64,000 nt of DNA, from positions 88,191,964 through 88,255,963 of the forward strand of contig NC_072796.1 in the NCBI RefSeq assembly GCF_028583425.1, written 5' to 3'. This document shows, one piece after another, positions 22,984-34,300 of this stretch; positions within the stretch are counted from its first letter, which is position 1, and every line of letters begins with the position of its first letter. The notes under the pieces were generated by a model. That model saw nothing but the letters and a program-made list of their open reading frames with translations, ran no database searches and was not told the DNA's origin. The DNA comes from Eublepharis macularius (lineage: Eukaryota; Chordata; Lepidosauria; Squamata; Eublepharidae). The translations under genes and the position numbers were made by a program.

Positions 22984-23800
22984 TGATGGATATAGAATTG
23001 AAGAAAAGGATTTTATATATTACTTTTATACAACACATATATGCCTTGCACTTTCTTCCTATGCTCAGGAGCCAATGTAGTACTTGTAATGCAACCTGTA
23101 AGAATATGACACTTGAAACAAGAAGACTTGAAACTGTGTAAGAACTGATATACTGCTTTTAGAGCTGCACTTATAAAATATTATGCATATGTTATATTAT
23201 TCTATAAGATTCCAAAAGAAATTAGTACCAGAGAGCCTTTTGTAGAAAACTGATTTGATGCAGCAAGCTGGTTTTGGCCACCTGTGGCCTACTTTCCTTA
23301 AGGCAGAGAAGGAACTGGAGGAAAGGACACAGAGAAAATAAAACATCCCTTCTTACCAGCAGAATTCAGTTATCAGAGGGTATCAAGGTTGCTAGATCGA
23401 GACGCATTGGCGCTATTGAAAGTTTTATGCCCAGAAGAAAGTGGGTGAGAGGTTAGCCTATGTCCTTCTGAATTGAGGACAAGATAAGGGGTTTGCAGGA
23501 TTTGGAATTCTCCCCAGAAGAAGAGCCAACCCAGAATTGCATCTTCAAATCAGAACTAACCCTAGATACCTTATGAGCCAATAAGATAGCAAATATTAGA
23601 ATATTGTAATATTGTTATGATTATCTGAAAGTATTAATTACTCTACACTTCTATTGTAAGGGGTTGAGCTTTTTACACACAAGGAGACCATCTACTTCTG
23701 TGTAAGGGAAGAGGCTCATCCCCCGGGTTAATAAAGAACCATCTGTTTTGCTTCAATTCAAGAAGGACTCCTGGATTTTATTTTAATTTTTATTGTGGTT
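22984..23800 (+). repeat. Probable 3' LTR of the env provirus
   Basis: It begins TGATGG right after the polypurine tract, carries a TATA-like 'ttataaaata' at about 23172 and a poly(A) signal AATAAA at about 23731 followed by a T-rich stretch. The right edge is uncertain (23770-23830) because no 5' LTR is in the window for comparison. Confidence 0.55.
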
Positions 23801-23874
23801 GGTTGGGAAAAAAGAGAACGAACCACAGAGGCACAAGTCTGTGCACAACAGAGGGGGTCATATTTCATCTTGGT

Positions 23875-24110
23875 TGCCCTCCTTTCTACTATTTCCAGTT
23901 CTGCAATGTCCTTTATGAGATACAGCTACCAGAACTGCATATAATATTCCAAATGAGGCCATACCATAGCTTTATACAAGGGCATTACAATATTGACCAT
24001 TTTATTTTCAATCACTTTCCTAACAATTGCTTACCTTTTTGCCTTTTTCCTGAGTGTGCCTGAGCATTGATTCAGCAGTGAACCATTTGGCTTTTGTTGC
24101 TTCTAGGGTC
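23875..24110. repeat. Dispersed repeat shared with 59.4 kb
   Basis: 'ccagttctgcaatgtcct', 'gagatacag', 'ccagaactg', 'tattccaaatgaggcc' and 'ttattttcaatc' appear in the same order as in the copy near 59415-59530. Old, non-coding, family unnamed. Confidence 0.55.
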
Positions 24111-24617
24111 TTTCATTCAGCCCAGCTCCAATATTGGATGTTAGCCTGGAACACAATTCTAACAGCAGCAGAGTAAGTACAGTCTGCATACTCTGGATTT
24201 GTTTAAAAACAATCTCAGTCCGCACCTGCTGATTCCTTTAAACCTGAACATATACTATGTTTTTTGCTTCTTGGAACCAAGAGTCAAGGAGTTCCAGACC
24301 CCTGGCGCCCAGCCCAGCTGGGCTGCCTGGAAGCTCCTGTTACAAATTGTAAACCAGATAAGCTGCCACCAGCTCCCCAGTCTATCTCTAGGCTAAGGAG
24401 TAGAGGTGGGCATGATCCAAAAAAAAATTACTGATCGGGGATCGGCACCGGCGACGACCCCAAATCACCGATCCACACCGGTCATCTCCCATTTCCAATC
24501 CATGGATCAGGGATTGGGGAGGCCAAAGCGGAGGGGGCGCGCCGCTGTTCCCAGCTATGTGGGAAGGTGGGTGATGGTAGCGACCGCCGGGTCTGGCGGG
24601 CACGGAGAGGCGGCAAT

Positions 24618-24722
24618 GAGCCGCCTCCCCTCAGGGAGGGGGCGTTCACACACACACACACACTTAGAGCAGGGGAGAGTTTTTAACCCGGCGACGAGCT
24701 GCCTCCTCTCAGGGAGGGGACG

Positions 24723-24787
<65 letters not shown>

Positions 24788-24818
24788 AGAACAGAGGGGG
24801 GGGAGTTTTTAACCTGTC
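24618..24818. repeat. Tandem duplication with expanding (CA)n arrays
   Basis: Two units share 'gag(c/t)(c/t)gcctcc(c/t)ctcaggga', a CA array, 'cttagarcag' and 'gagtttttaacc'. The CA array is about 17 bases in the first unit (24647-24663) and about 60 in the second (24725-24784). The frames read through these arrays are not genes. Confidence 0.85.
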
Positions 24819-24829
24819 CCTGCCTCTCC

Positions 24830-25656
24830 AAATAGAGAGAGACACCCCGTCAACATGTTTCAGCCAGCTTTTTAAAAAATGTAACAATACAAGAGAGTAT
24901 CAAGAAAAGCAGGAAACCAAAAAAAGAAACAATTTTGTGAACCTTACTAACCACAATGACTCACAACAACAGTAAAGCTATATTAATATCTCTATTTCAT
25001 TAATATTTCTATAACCACAGTTCTAGTTAACATTCATGTAATAACACACACAAAGGCACCACAGCCACCTCCTGAGTATACAATTCATTAATAAGAGGCT
25101 ACAATTTAAAGAGCTACGTGCTCAACCCTGCTGTAAATATAGTTTTTATAAATACAATTAAAACGATATTATTAAAGTGCAAGGTGCAAGAGCAGCGAAT
25201 GTTCATTCAAGCACAAGGTGCTTCATAAAAGGTCAGTCCTAAATAATGGAAGAGCCGTTGGCAATTTTCAAGAAGGAGGCATCCAGTATAAACAAGCCAT
25301 CGACGGATGGACCAGTTCCTAAGAAGCCGTTTTGATTCTTCTTCAAAGATGGCCAGAAGATATCAAGTAAGTTGAAGATGCATTTCTAATTCATTCTTAT
25401 GATAATTCAAAATATTACTATACCACAAAACTGTACACAGAAAACACCCCTTCATTACAAATATATACTTACACAGTAGTTTCATACACATCACCACTCT
25501 CCTTCATAAACATCAGCTGTAACAATGTGTGTGCTCATTACTCGTCCAAGGAGTCACTTTATACAATACTAAGCCCATAAATCAATTGAACCATTTAAAG
25601 GCATACTTACCGGCAGCCCTCAAGTGCAGCAACGAGGGAAAACAGTTAATCAGTAT
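24830..25656 (-). repeat. Probable 3' tail of the Penelope-like element
   Basis: AT-rich non-coding sequence following the GIY-YIG stop on the minus strand. A block 'tggtccatccgtcgatgg' on the minus strand resembles 'atggtccgtcggata' in the spacer of the inverted repeat at 30.7-30.9 kb. The boundary with the surrounding hAT-type element is placed where 'gtttttaacctg' ends (24818). Confidence 0.4.
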
Positions 25657-26133
25657 TTAAAGAAAACATGAGTAGTCATTACTGGCATTTAGACCCTGAG
25701 GTGCTAATGTTTGGAGTTTGTAAATCCAGAAAGTTTCTTTCCTGTGTATATCAATAGAGGCTACCTCTGGTTGTTTAGCTGTAGTGGCATATAGAACAGC
25801 GTACTTAAAATCCTGATCACCATGGCCAGCATTCAAAAAATGACTAACCAGAGGTGTCTCTAGAACGCCATTGCGAATACGAGATTGATGCTCAAGAATA
25901 CGTTGTTTTACCTGGCGTGTGGTGCTTCCAACATACAGCATTGCACATTTACATTGAATTAAATAAACCACATTGCAAGTGTTACAATTGCCAAAGCCCC
26001 GGTTTGTTTTAATACCTAACTCCTGAAATTCCTTTTCGCTGAGTACCACAGCACAGACTTTACACCTACCACAGCTAAAGTGACCAACAGGTAATTGCCT
26101 GGAAGCAGCTGTATGTGGATGAGGTTTTCCCAC
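25657..26133 (-). pseudogene. Penelope-like element, GIY-YIG endonuclease end
   Basis: The minus strand encodes a 158-residue C-terminal fragment with a Cys-rich lead-in (HFSCGRCKVC) and then NVVYLIQCKCAMLYVGSTTR, where VYLIQC..LYVGST is the GIY-YIG core. R-ILEHQSRI (arginine and helix of the fold) and a final RKETFWIYKLQTL with the conserved Glu follow. This is the layout of the endonuclease that follows the reverse transcriptase in Penelope-like retroelements. The reverse transcriptase is absent, so the copy is 5'-truncated. The frame itself has no internal stop, suggesting moderate age. Downstream sequence (25656 to about 24830) is probably its 3' tail. It lies within the hAT-type element with an 8-bp duplication. 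Confidence 0.85.
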
Positions 26134-26622
26134 AAAATACAGTGTTTTAAAAGCAGGTTAAAAACAGAGAGTGACAGACAGAAAAACAGCCATTCCTCCT
26201 ACAAAGCCCCGTTTTTTTAAAAAGCAAAAAACGTTTGGAGTGCCCATGACTACAGAACACCCCTTCCCCCTCCCTCCCCTGGCTGTCTTCCAACTAGTGA
26301 GTGCGTTGCTGCTCCGTGGTTGGAAGGAAGCCCTGCTGATCAAGGCAAGCTGGGCTTCCATTCGGGTTGCCAGGTTGACAGAAGGAGGGCAAACTCAGCT
26401 CAGGCATTCCCCTAGCTCCATTGCCAGGGGAATAGATTACTGGCACCGGAGTGACTGGATCTCCAATCAGATACTGATCGCCCCGATGAAGCCCCCCCCC
26501 TCCCCGAACACTGGATCGGTCGCCATGGATGGCACCAATCCGCCAGGTCCCAATCGTGCAAACACCATTATCGTGTGTATTTTTCTATCGTAATGCCGAT
26601 CGTGCCCATCTCTACTAAGGAG

Positions 26623-27188
26623 TTAGGGAGCAAAGCTCCAGAGCCTATTAGGGAATTAGCCAAAGCAGTCTACCTTGTAAAGGTAAGCTTGCAGGCAGAG
26701 TTCACAGCCAAAGAATAGTTGTTTGGTAGGTGGATCTCAAGCACACACAGGGTGAGTTCAACAAAGGTTTTATAGCAGTGAGGCTTCAGAGTCTTAATAA
26801 CCTACACAAGGTAAAAATAGAAAGATTTATTAATTCAAGGTGCAAGATTATCACACATAAGACACAGAGTGAGTACAAACAAAAAAACCTACAGCAGTAA
26901 GCTCTATATACCACACTGAATTCTTAGGAGGCAAAACAAGTTGGTTTCTCAAGCGTAGCAAGCAAAAGTCCCTGGTAAAGGGTCCACAAAATAGCAAAAC
27001 CAAAGATGGAAGCTTCAGTCCTTCTCACCAGATGAAACCAGAAACAAAGCAAAAGAGCATAGGCAGAGGTCTAAGGTAGATACCCACCACAAGCTTCCTA
27101 CTCCATGTTGTTTAACAGACAATTTATATTGGTTCAAGCTGGAACCAAAGTGAGGCAGACCTGAAACCACACCTGTTCCTAGCTTGAC
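26623..27188. other. No gene recognised
   Basis: Unremarkable sequence between two transposon insertions. Confidence 0.4.
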
Positions 27189-27191
27189 TAC

Positions 27192-27341
27192 GGCTGATTC
27201 CGCACACGTTGGATAATGCACTTTCAATGAACTTTATCGATCGTTTGAAGTGGATTTTTTGTTCCGCGCACGAAAAAATCCGTTCCAAATGATCTATAAA
27301 GAGGATTGGAAGTGCATTATCCAACATGTGCGGAATCAGCC
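27192..27341. mobile_element. 150-bp palindromic MITE
   Basis: The element begins GGCTGATTCCGCACACG and ends with the complement of GGCTGATTCCGCACATG; most of its length can fold into one hairpin. It is flanked by TAC on each side (27189-27191, 27342-27344). Starting with GG and a 3-bp duplication would suit PIF/Harbinger-type elements, but the superfamily is only inferred. Termini resemble those of the MITE at 52758-52959. Confidence 0.8.
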
Positions 27342-28039
27342 TACATCACCTGACAAATGTGAAAAGGGACATGGGGCAAGTCTGCAGCTCTTGGCACACG
27401 ACCCAGAGCTACAGGTGCGAAGTTAATTACCAACCAGCAAGAACTGGTTGGTAATTAGCCAGCAAGAACAGCTTATCTTGACTCAAGGACAGAAGCACAA
27501 GTAACTTATTGCTAGCAAAAGCGAAAGGCCTCCAAGGAGGAAGGGAATTTCTCTAAACAAGGAAGCTTCCAAACCAGTTCTCAAAAGGGCTTCCCACATA
27601 CTCTTAAAACATAACATTTTTCTTTACAGAGGGTGTTGTGTATATGTGAAATGATACAACTGCATGCTCTAATATTTTTACAAAGATAGAGACTAAAATC
27701 TCAGAAACTGGCTGGTTCTTTAGCATTCTTAAACCACTATGTTTTTGGCCAAATGCTAAAGAATTAATAAATTTCACTCCATAAATCCAGCTCAAGTAAT
27801 ATTGATGCATATTTATGTGGGGGATATATTAAAGCATGAGAAATTTTATTGCGTTAATTCAGGTTCTGAAAAGACAGACAACTCATGAGTACCCAGTATA
27901 GATGAGAAAAAGGCGTAATTGTAACTCTTTAAATCTTCCACACATTTAATCTGATATATTTTTAAATACTGTGTTTTATTGTTATTGATTGATTGATTGA
28001 TTTAGGAAGGCATTTTTATAAAGGGAACAATTTCTAATT

Positions 28040-28155
28040 TTTGTAATACTATTTCATTGCATAATTTTTGTCTTGTGCTGTTCTTAATGCATCGTTTTAA
28101 AATTTTGTACTCTGCTTTGCATTTCAGGGAGACAGACTATAAAGTAAATAAATAA
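28040..28155 (+). repeat. L2-type repeat tail
   Basis: 'tactctgctttgcattt..gggagacagactataaagtaaataaataa' resembles the 3' tail of L2/CORE-type elements. Upstream part not recognisable. Confidence 0.35.
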
Positions 28156-28851
28156 TGAACTGTAGAACAATCAATCAGCAAGATAAAAACAGTACAAATA
28201 GATCTGCTATAACCAATTAACCCTCCACCAAATGCCCTTTGAAGTAAGAGTTGTAATGACTCATTGGTTGTTCTTTTTAAACTTTTTAAAACCTTTGCTT
28301 TTGAACCTTCAATTCAGTTCCTTCTTACATTACCTTATACCCCAGGAGGGCTCTGGTTACAACCTCCACTCACACAGAGGTTCAGGTGTTCTCTACTTTA
28401 TCCAGGCTTTTATCTTCAGAACACCTTCCTTTTTTTGTTTGTGTGACCTATATATTGCTGTCTCCCTGATTTCCTCAAAAGGTTTTTGCTGACACCAAAG
28501 GCTTTTGCCTTAGACCTTTTCAGTTTAACTAGTAATACATAGGAAGGCTTGTTATAGATGGTAGTTTGACAGAACAGGCAAACCTTCCACACACAAATGA
28601 ACTAGCTATGAGAAGTTGTGTGTGAAGGGTCAGCAAATGAGGGTGGTTGTGAGGTTTAAAAGGATCTATTTTTTCCCTTGTTAAATTTATTTGCAAGTGT
28701 GATGTTTGCAGAGTTTTGATAAATGTTTTGGTTTCAGAATAGTTTTTAAGCTTTACAGTTTCAAATATATCTTCTTAAAGGTATTTTCAAAGACTCAGAC
28801 ACACCGACTAATTTTCCACACAGGTCTTCACTAACAGAAGAAACTCTGGTT

Positions 28852-28990
28852 GTTGTGGGTTTTCCGGGCTGTATTGCCATGGTCTTGGCATTGTAGATCC
28901 TGACGTTTCGCCAGCAGCTGTGGCTGGTATCTTCAGAGGTGTAGCACCAAAAGACAGAGATCTCTCAGTGTCTCTCTTCTCATTCACAGA
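28852..28990 (-). repeat. Penelope-like terminal repeat with hammerhead-like core
   Basis: On the minus strand: CTGAAGA (28930-28936), a CCAGC/GCTGG stem, GAAAC (28905-28909), then 'caatgccaagaccatgg' and the phrase 'cccggaaaacccacaacaac'. The last phrase is also the fold-back arm at 10765. Non-coding. Confidence 0.55.
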
Positions 28991-29072
28991 TTCACAGGTC
29001 CTTCCACACAGCTTACCTACCTAGATAGAATAATATCTCTCTTAGATATACACAAACTGCTTAAGGTGCTAG

Positions 29073-29400
29073 GGTTCCCAGGTTCTTATAGCCTCCCGGC
29101 AGGAGGGTGACATCATCATGCCAGCCATAGGCATGGTCTCGTGCTTTGCACAGGGCTAATTCTGGCCTGTTTAGCCCCAAATTGGCCCCAGCAAAGCATG
29201 GGAGCACAACTGCAGCCAGCGCAATGATACCCCTTCAAGAAGTGACATTATCATGCCCTGCCAGGAGCATGCCTGGTGCACCCTGTCCCAGGTTGCCTGC
29301 CGGTGAAGGGCAATCACCAGGGGAGGGGTTGCCACCTCCCACCAATCACCAGCAATCGGTGGGCACCAGGAGATTGCCCACCACCAGCAGGGAACTGGCT
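29073..29400. repeat. Diverged copy of the 7144-7517 element
   Basis: Begins 'agggttcccaggt', shares 'aggagggtgacatcatcatg' and 'gattgcccaccaccagc' style blocks with 7144-7517, and lacks coding capacity. Confidence 0.4.
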
Positions 29401-30377
29401 AAGCGAGCACACAGTTTGCCTGACTTAGCTAGAATAAACCCCCTCTTTGGCTTCTACATAGTTTTCTGGTTTAGCCAGAATCTTTTCTCTGAGACATCCA
29501 AAGACTGACTGAAACTTCTCTCCTCAGCTCTCTGATTAAAAACTTGCAATTCACTCTACTCCCTAGAGTACAGCTACCAGCCAATTAGAGCAGACTCTAT
29601 TCACCCATCCAACCCCCCTTCTTTCCTTAGAGGCCTGAGTTTAAACTCACTGCAACAACTTAAAAAACTCCACATCAGCAAGCAGTATTCAGCAATATTC
29701 AAACTTAATTATATGCAAAACATTACAAGACTATTTTACATGCCTTTTTGAATTCCATGAAGGCCCACTCCACACCTATTCTGGTAAACTATTCCAAAGG
29801 CCAGGTCTTGCCAAAAAAAAAAAAAAACAGGTCCAGACGTGGCTGTTGCAAATTAACAGGAACATCACAGACAGACTTACTGAAAATTCTGGTGCACGGG
29901 GAATCTAATTCTTTGTCCCTCCTAGAAGGATGAGTGAGCTAGCTGGGCTCCAAGGAGATTGAGCAAAATTCCAGCAAGCACCCAGTAGGAGCAAGGAGGA
30001 CAATACTCCTGTTTTTCCTACTAAGCCTCATCCAGGTTCTCCTGTCCCACTTTTCTCCAGCTGCCGTACATTATGCCATGGCCCTCTACTCAACAGGCCT
30101 CATTTCAAATCTGTATTGTAATACTGGAGTGTTCCAGCACTTTTCTTTCCAGATCTACAAACTGATGGTGTAACAGCTGGTAGCTTGCATCCTCTGTAAG
30201 GATCCTAGTCACTGGAAGGATCTTGAACACACCTTATGCAGTTCTGCACCACCTCTTTATTCCTGTGTAGGTGAAATGGGGATTTGTTTTATGGTATATA
30301 CTTCATACATATTCAAAATGTCAACAACAGAGTATTCTTTAGGGAGAAAACTAACCGGTATTGTTCATGGTACAAAT
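29401..30377. other. No gene recognised
   Basis: Sequence without exon-like or RNA-gene features; a 15-base A run at about 29812-29826. Confidence 0.4.
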
Positions 30378-31212
30378 AACCAATATCTAAGGAAAAACCT
30401 TGAAGGTCAAAAGGAATAAATTGGTATTATGAATTTTCCAATATTTTGAATTCGAAGTGTGAAGTGCTAAAGCGTCAACATGCAATTTCTAATAAATATT
30501 ACACATAAGTATCAATAGATTATTCCATAAATATCCAATAAATATACAATTATATAAAAATACAGTCAATAGTTAAACCGGTAAAGTTCCATCCTATGAA
30601 GATAATGCAAGTCTTCCAGAGATGTACTACGTGATGTATTTCTATTTGCTTGTTCCTTTATAGGTTCATTGGTGTTAATATGGAGTTTTCTTCAAAGGAT
30701 AATGCAGTCCAATGGTTATAGTTGATGGCCAAACACGAGCCCAAGAGCCTGACGGATACTGCCAACTTGTTATTCCATTTTGGCAAATTCTTTATCAAAG
30801 GCTCTTAATTATACATAAATCATTCCAGCACCAAGATTTTCATCTCCAGGAAGAAATGTATCCGACGGACCATTGCCGATGAACCATCTTGGTTCTGGGG
30901 TGATATAAAGGAGCGAGCAAATAGAATTACATCACGTAGTACATCTCTAGAAAACTTGCATTATCTTCATAGGATGGAACTTGACCGGTTGAACTCCTGA
31001 CTGTATTTGTATATAATTGTATATTTGGATATTTATTTGATATTTATGGGATGATCTATTGATACTTATATATAATACTTATTAGAAATTGCATGTTGAC
31101 ACTTTAGCACTTTGTGCTTTGAATTTAATTTTTTTTTTAAAAAAAAATTAAAAATTCATAATATCAATTTATTCCTTTTGACCTTCAAGGTTTTTCCTTA
31201 GATATTGGTTGT
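30378..31212. repeat. Large inverted repeat, about 300-bp arms
   Basis: The left arm (30378-30662) and right arm (30903-31212) are reverse complements with scattered mismatches, from 'aaccaatatctaagg' outwards to 'tttata' inwards. The spacer is about 240 bp. The right arm carries an extra A/T run near 31130-31150. The structure looks like two head-to-head copies of a retroelement end, plausibly Penelope-like given the spacer text, but this is inferred. Confidence 0.75.
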
Positions 31213-31310
31213 TTCTGACTTGGAGGAGCCCTCTTGTCTATTCATGCTACAAATAAGACTGAAACAGAAGAAAGAAGAAAAAAATCTCTCTTTATATTCT
31301 GTGAAGAATG

Positions 31311-34300
31311 CAGGGCTAGGACTGGTAGACCACCCCCAAAAGAGAGAGAAAAGAGACTAAAATGGCAGGAAAAGAGACTGAAAAGAGACTGAAAAGAGAC
31401 TAAAGAGACCAAGTCATCAAGTGCTCCATATGGTTCAAATGTTTGATGCTCACCTGTTTTCGCACTAAAAATTCTGATAAATAAAATATATGTATTTTTT
31501 CAATAATCCCCAACCAAAAAAATAGGCCAGAGTTGGTACCTGGGTTTTGTTGTGCCGAGTGCAGAGAGGACGGTTGCTCCAGAACAATTATTCTCAGAGG
31601 ATTCTAGTCACAGGATGAGCCTCAGTCGTGACAAAGGAAGGGGGGGAAGTTTCTCCTGACCTTCGTGTCCCTCTTCCCTGTCTCCCACTTTCTCCCGTTT
31701 GACCTTCAAGGTCTCTGCATGTGGAGTCAAGCAGGCACGTCCTCCCCGGCTCTCCCTTGACTTCCCTCATAAATAATCAATTCCTAGGCTTCCCCTCTTC
31801 TCACCCGCCAATCGTTGAGAACTCGCTCCGGGTATGTTTCCACCTTTCTGCCCTGGTGGATCTTGTCTACAGGACATTGAGGTTGCATCTTTATCTCCTC
31901 AGGGCTCGATCTCTCTTCCTCTTCTCTTCATCTTGCTTCTTCTGGGCTTCAGAGCATCTCCAGTTCTCAAAGCTCTGCCAGTCCAGCCCTCTTTAGTGAA
32001 TGCATCCTGGTCTGCTTGTCTGCTGTATCCCTCCTTGTCTTCCACTCCCCCATCTCCCCAGCTCTCCTCCAGCTTGATGGTGGCCTCCTTGCTTGGAGAT
32101 GGGAGGTAACACTCCCACCTTCCCTGGGGGCCAGAGAGTCCGAACTCGGACAGCCGGTTGAGACCAGAAACAAATGTGTAAGTATACACATTTTGTGTAA
32201 CTACGAAACGCTAAAGAATATAATTTTTCTCTCAAAACTTGAGCGGGATGTAAAATTACATCAACAGTCACACTAAAAAACCTGAAAAAGTTATTTAGCT
32301 GAGCATCAAATGGATTATGATCATTTATGATAATATCTACCTAGTGGTTTTCTTCCCACTTAAATTTTTCATTTTGTTAATCAAGCTATTTATAACTCCA
32401 AAACTTCAAAAAAAATGTAGTATACCATACAGTAGAATATATTATGTGCATGTATATATACATATATATTCATGCACAGGTTATCACCTGGTGTTTGAGG
32501 CTAAGTTTCATTTGTTTCTGGTCCTGGATGGGGTATGGCTTGTTCATTTATTATTGAATAAAAACAAAAACCACACTAAAAAGTATGATTAGGATTTTTT
32601 TTTATTAAATGGAATGCTAATTCAAATAAAAAATAAATCAAGATTTTTTAGGTTTTTTACCAAAGAAAGCAGTGATTAAACTATTTTTTCTTTTCTCTAC
32701 AGTTTTTTGAAGAGTTTCCACTTGCCGCTCAGTTCCACGCATCACAACACAGCCTTCCAACATACCCTGTGCAACACTAACTTCCTGCAAATTTCCTTTC
32801 CGTATTGCTCTCTTCAATCGTTCATTGGCTTCTTTGAACAGACGATCAGATGCTTCAGAAGTTGCCTCATGGTCCTTTTTTGTCAGTGATATCTTACTTT
32901 CTATCTCAGAAATTTTTTTCCTAGACTCTTCTGCTTGTTTAATCTTTTCTTCCATCTCTTTAGCTAAATGTATCTCCTCCTCTTTCTTTTTTTCTTCCTC
33001 CTCTTTCAATCTTTTTTGTTCCTCTAAGTACATTATGTATTGCTTATGTGCACTTTGTCCCATAGCAATAAGTTTTGATGTCATGGGAACCAGTTCAGGT
33101 TTATTTCCGTAGGTTTTCAATGTATCTTTGACCAACAAAATTGCATTCAATGTTTGTTCACAAGTAGAAGCCTTGTCCTCAGTTAAAGCCCATCTTGACA
33201 CAGAAAAACGCCTCTCAATGTCTGCATTTCCATGTGATAGAGACTTGAGAGTCTTGATAACTTTCGCCAACTCTTGAAATTTTGTTTTCCCAGCTACATT
33301 AGTTTTCTTTAAAATTTTATCCCAAAAACTATCAATTCTTCCTTCAAAAGCTGGGTGGTCTGTCTCCATCTGCAACATTTTCCATTCATCAATGAGAACA
33401 TCTTCTTTTGTATCGATAGGGAGTTCTCTGGCAACTGAAACTACATCTTGACAGCTTTTTCGGGTTTTCACAAGAGAAGGGGTTTAAACATCTCAGAGCT
33501 TTCAACAAACCACAACCTTTTATTGCCTTTTCAATCAAGTATTTGCATCCAGCAACATAATGCTCTTTAGCATTTTTCATAAATAGCAATAAATCTTTTT
33601 CTGGAAGATGTGAGAGTTCCTTTTTAACTTCCCATGAAACAACAACATCTTTTATGGGTAACATGTTTTTCAAATCAAATAACTCATTCACATCATATTT
33701 ATCTTCAGAAACCAACTTGCAAACACGTCTAGCCAGTTTCCCTAACCGTTCTTGTAGCTGAGGGTACAGGATGTGAATTAAAGGTTCATCTCGTTGGAAT
33801 CTTTCGGTGAAACTAGTGAAAAGTTCTGCAGAAGATATAGTGAAGTACAATTCTGCTCTGATAGTTGAGCAACGTAAAAGGTTGACAATCTTTCTGTATG
33901 AACTAGACTGTAACACAGCCTGATTCTTTGTTGATGGGATGAATTTAAGAAAGTAATGATTTACTCCTTGCCACTGTTCGAGAAGTCTCTCGGCAGCAGA
34001 GCAAAATGTAAGCCACCTAGAAGGAGAATGTTTGAGGAATTTCTTTTGAGGTAATTTGAGATCTTCTTGGATCTTTTCATATTCCTCTACCCTCGCTGGC
34101 CACCCCTCAAAGTAGTGGTAAACAGCAATAGCTAATTCAGATGCATCTTAACCAAAGGTCTGCAAGGCTTTCAGATATGAGTTGTGAACAATGTGAAGGG
34201 GGCATGTCCCGATATGAACTAATCCATGTGACCTCATTTCAATCAAATTTTCATTGAAAAGTCTGTGAACTTTCTTATTCACATTAGGTCCATCTGAACC

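Larger units (their letters stand above)
24401..26614. mobile_element. hAT-type element with perfect 8-bp target duplication
   Basis: The two sides carry CTAAGGAG (24393-24400 and 26615-26622), an exact 8-bp target duplication, the hallmark of hAT insertions. Termini are TAGAGGTGGGCATGATC on the left and the complement of TAGAGATGGGCACGATC on the right. There is no transposase, so it is non-autonomous. Inside are a duplicated unit with CA repeats and a Penelope-like fragment of about 1.3 kb that arrived as a later or co-amplified passenger. The same terminus is seen at 947. Confidence 0.8.

Noticed and set aside
24406-24789. A 127-codon plus-strand frame ending in a His-Thr repeat, and its Cys-Val mirror
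   Set aside because: Generated by the CA microsatellite and a duplicated unit; no domain and no exon borders.
32707-33112. Plus-strand frames rich in Ser and Phe over the transposase
   Set aside because: They are the antisense of the coiled-coil region of the hAT-like transposase.
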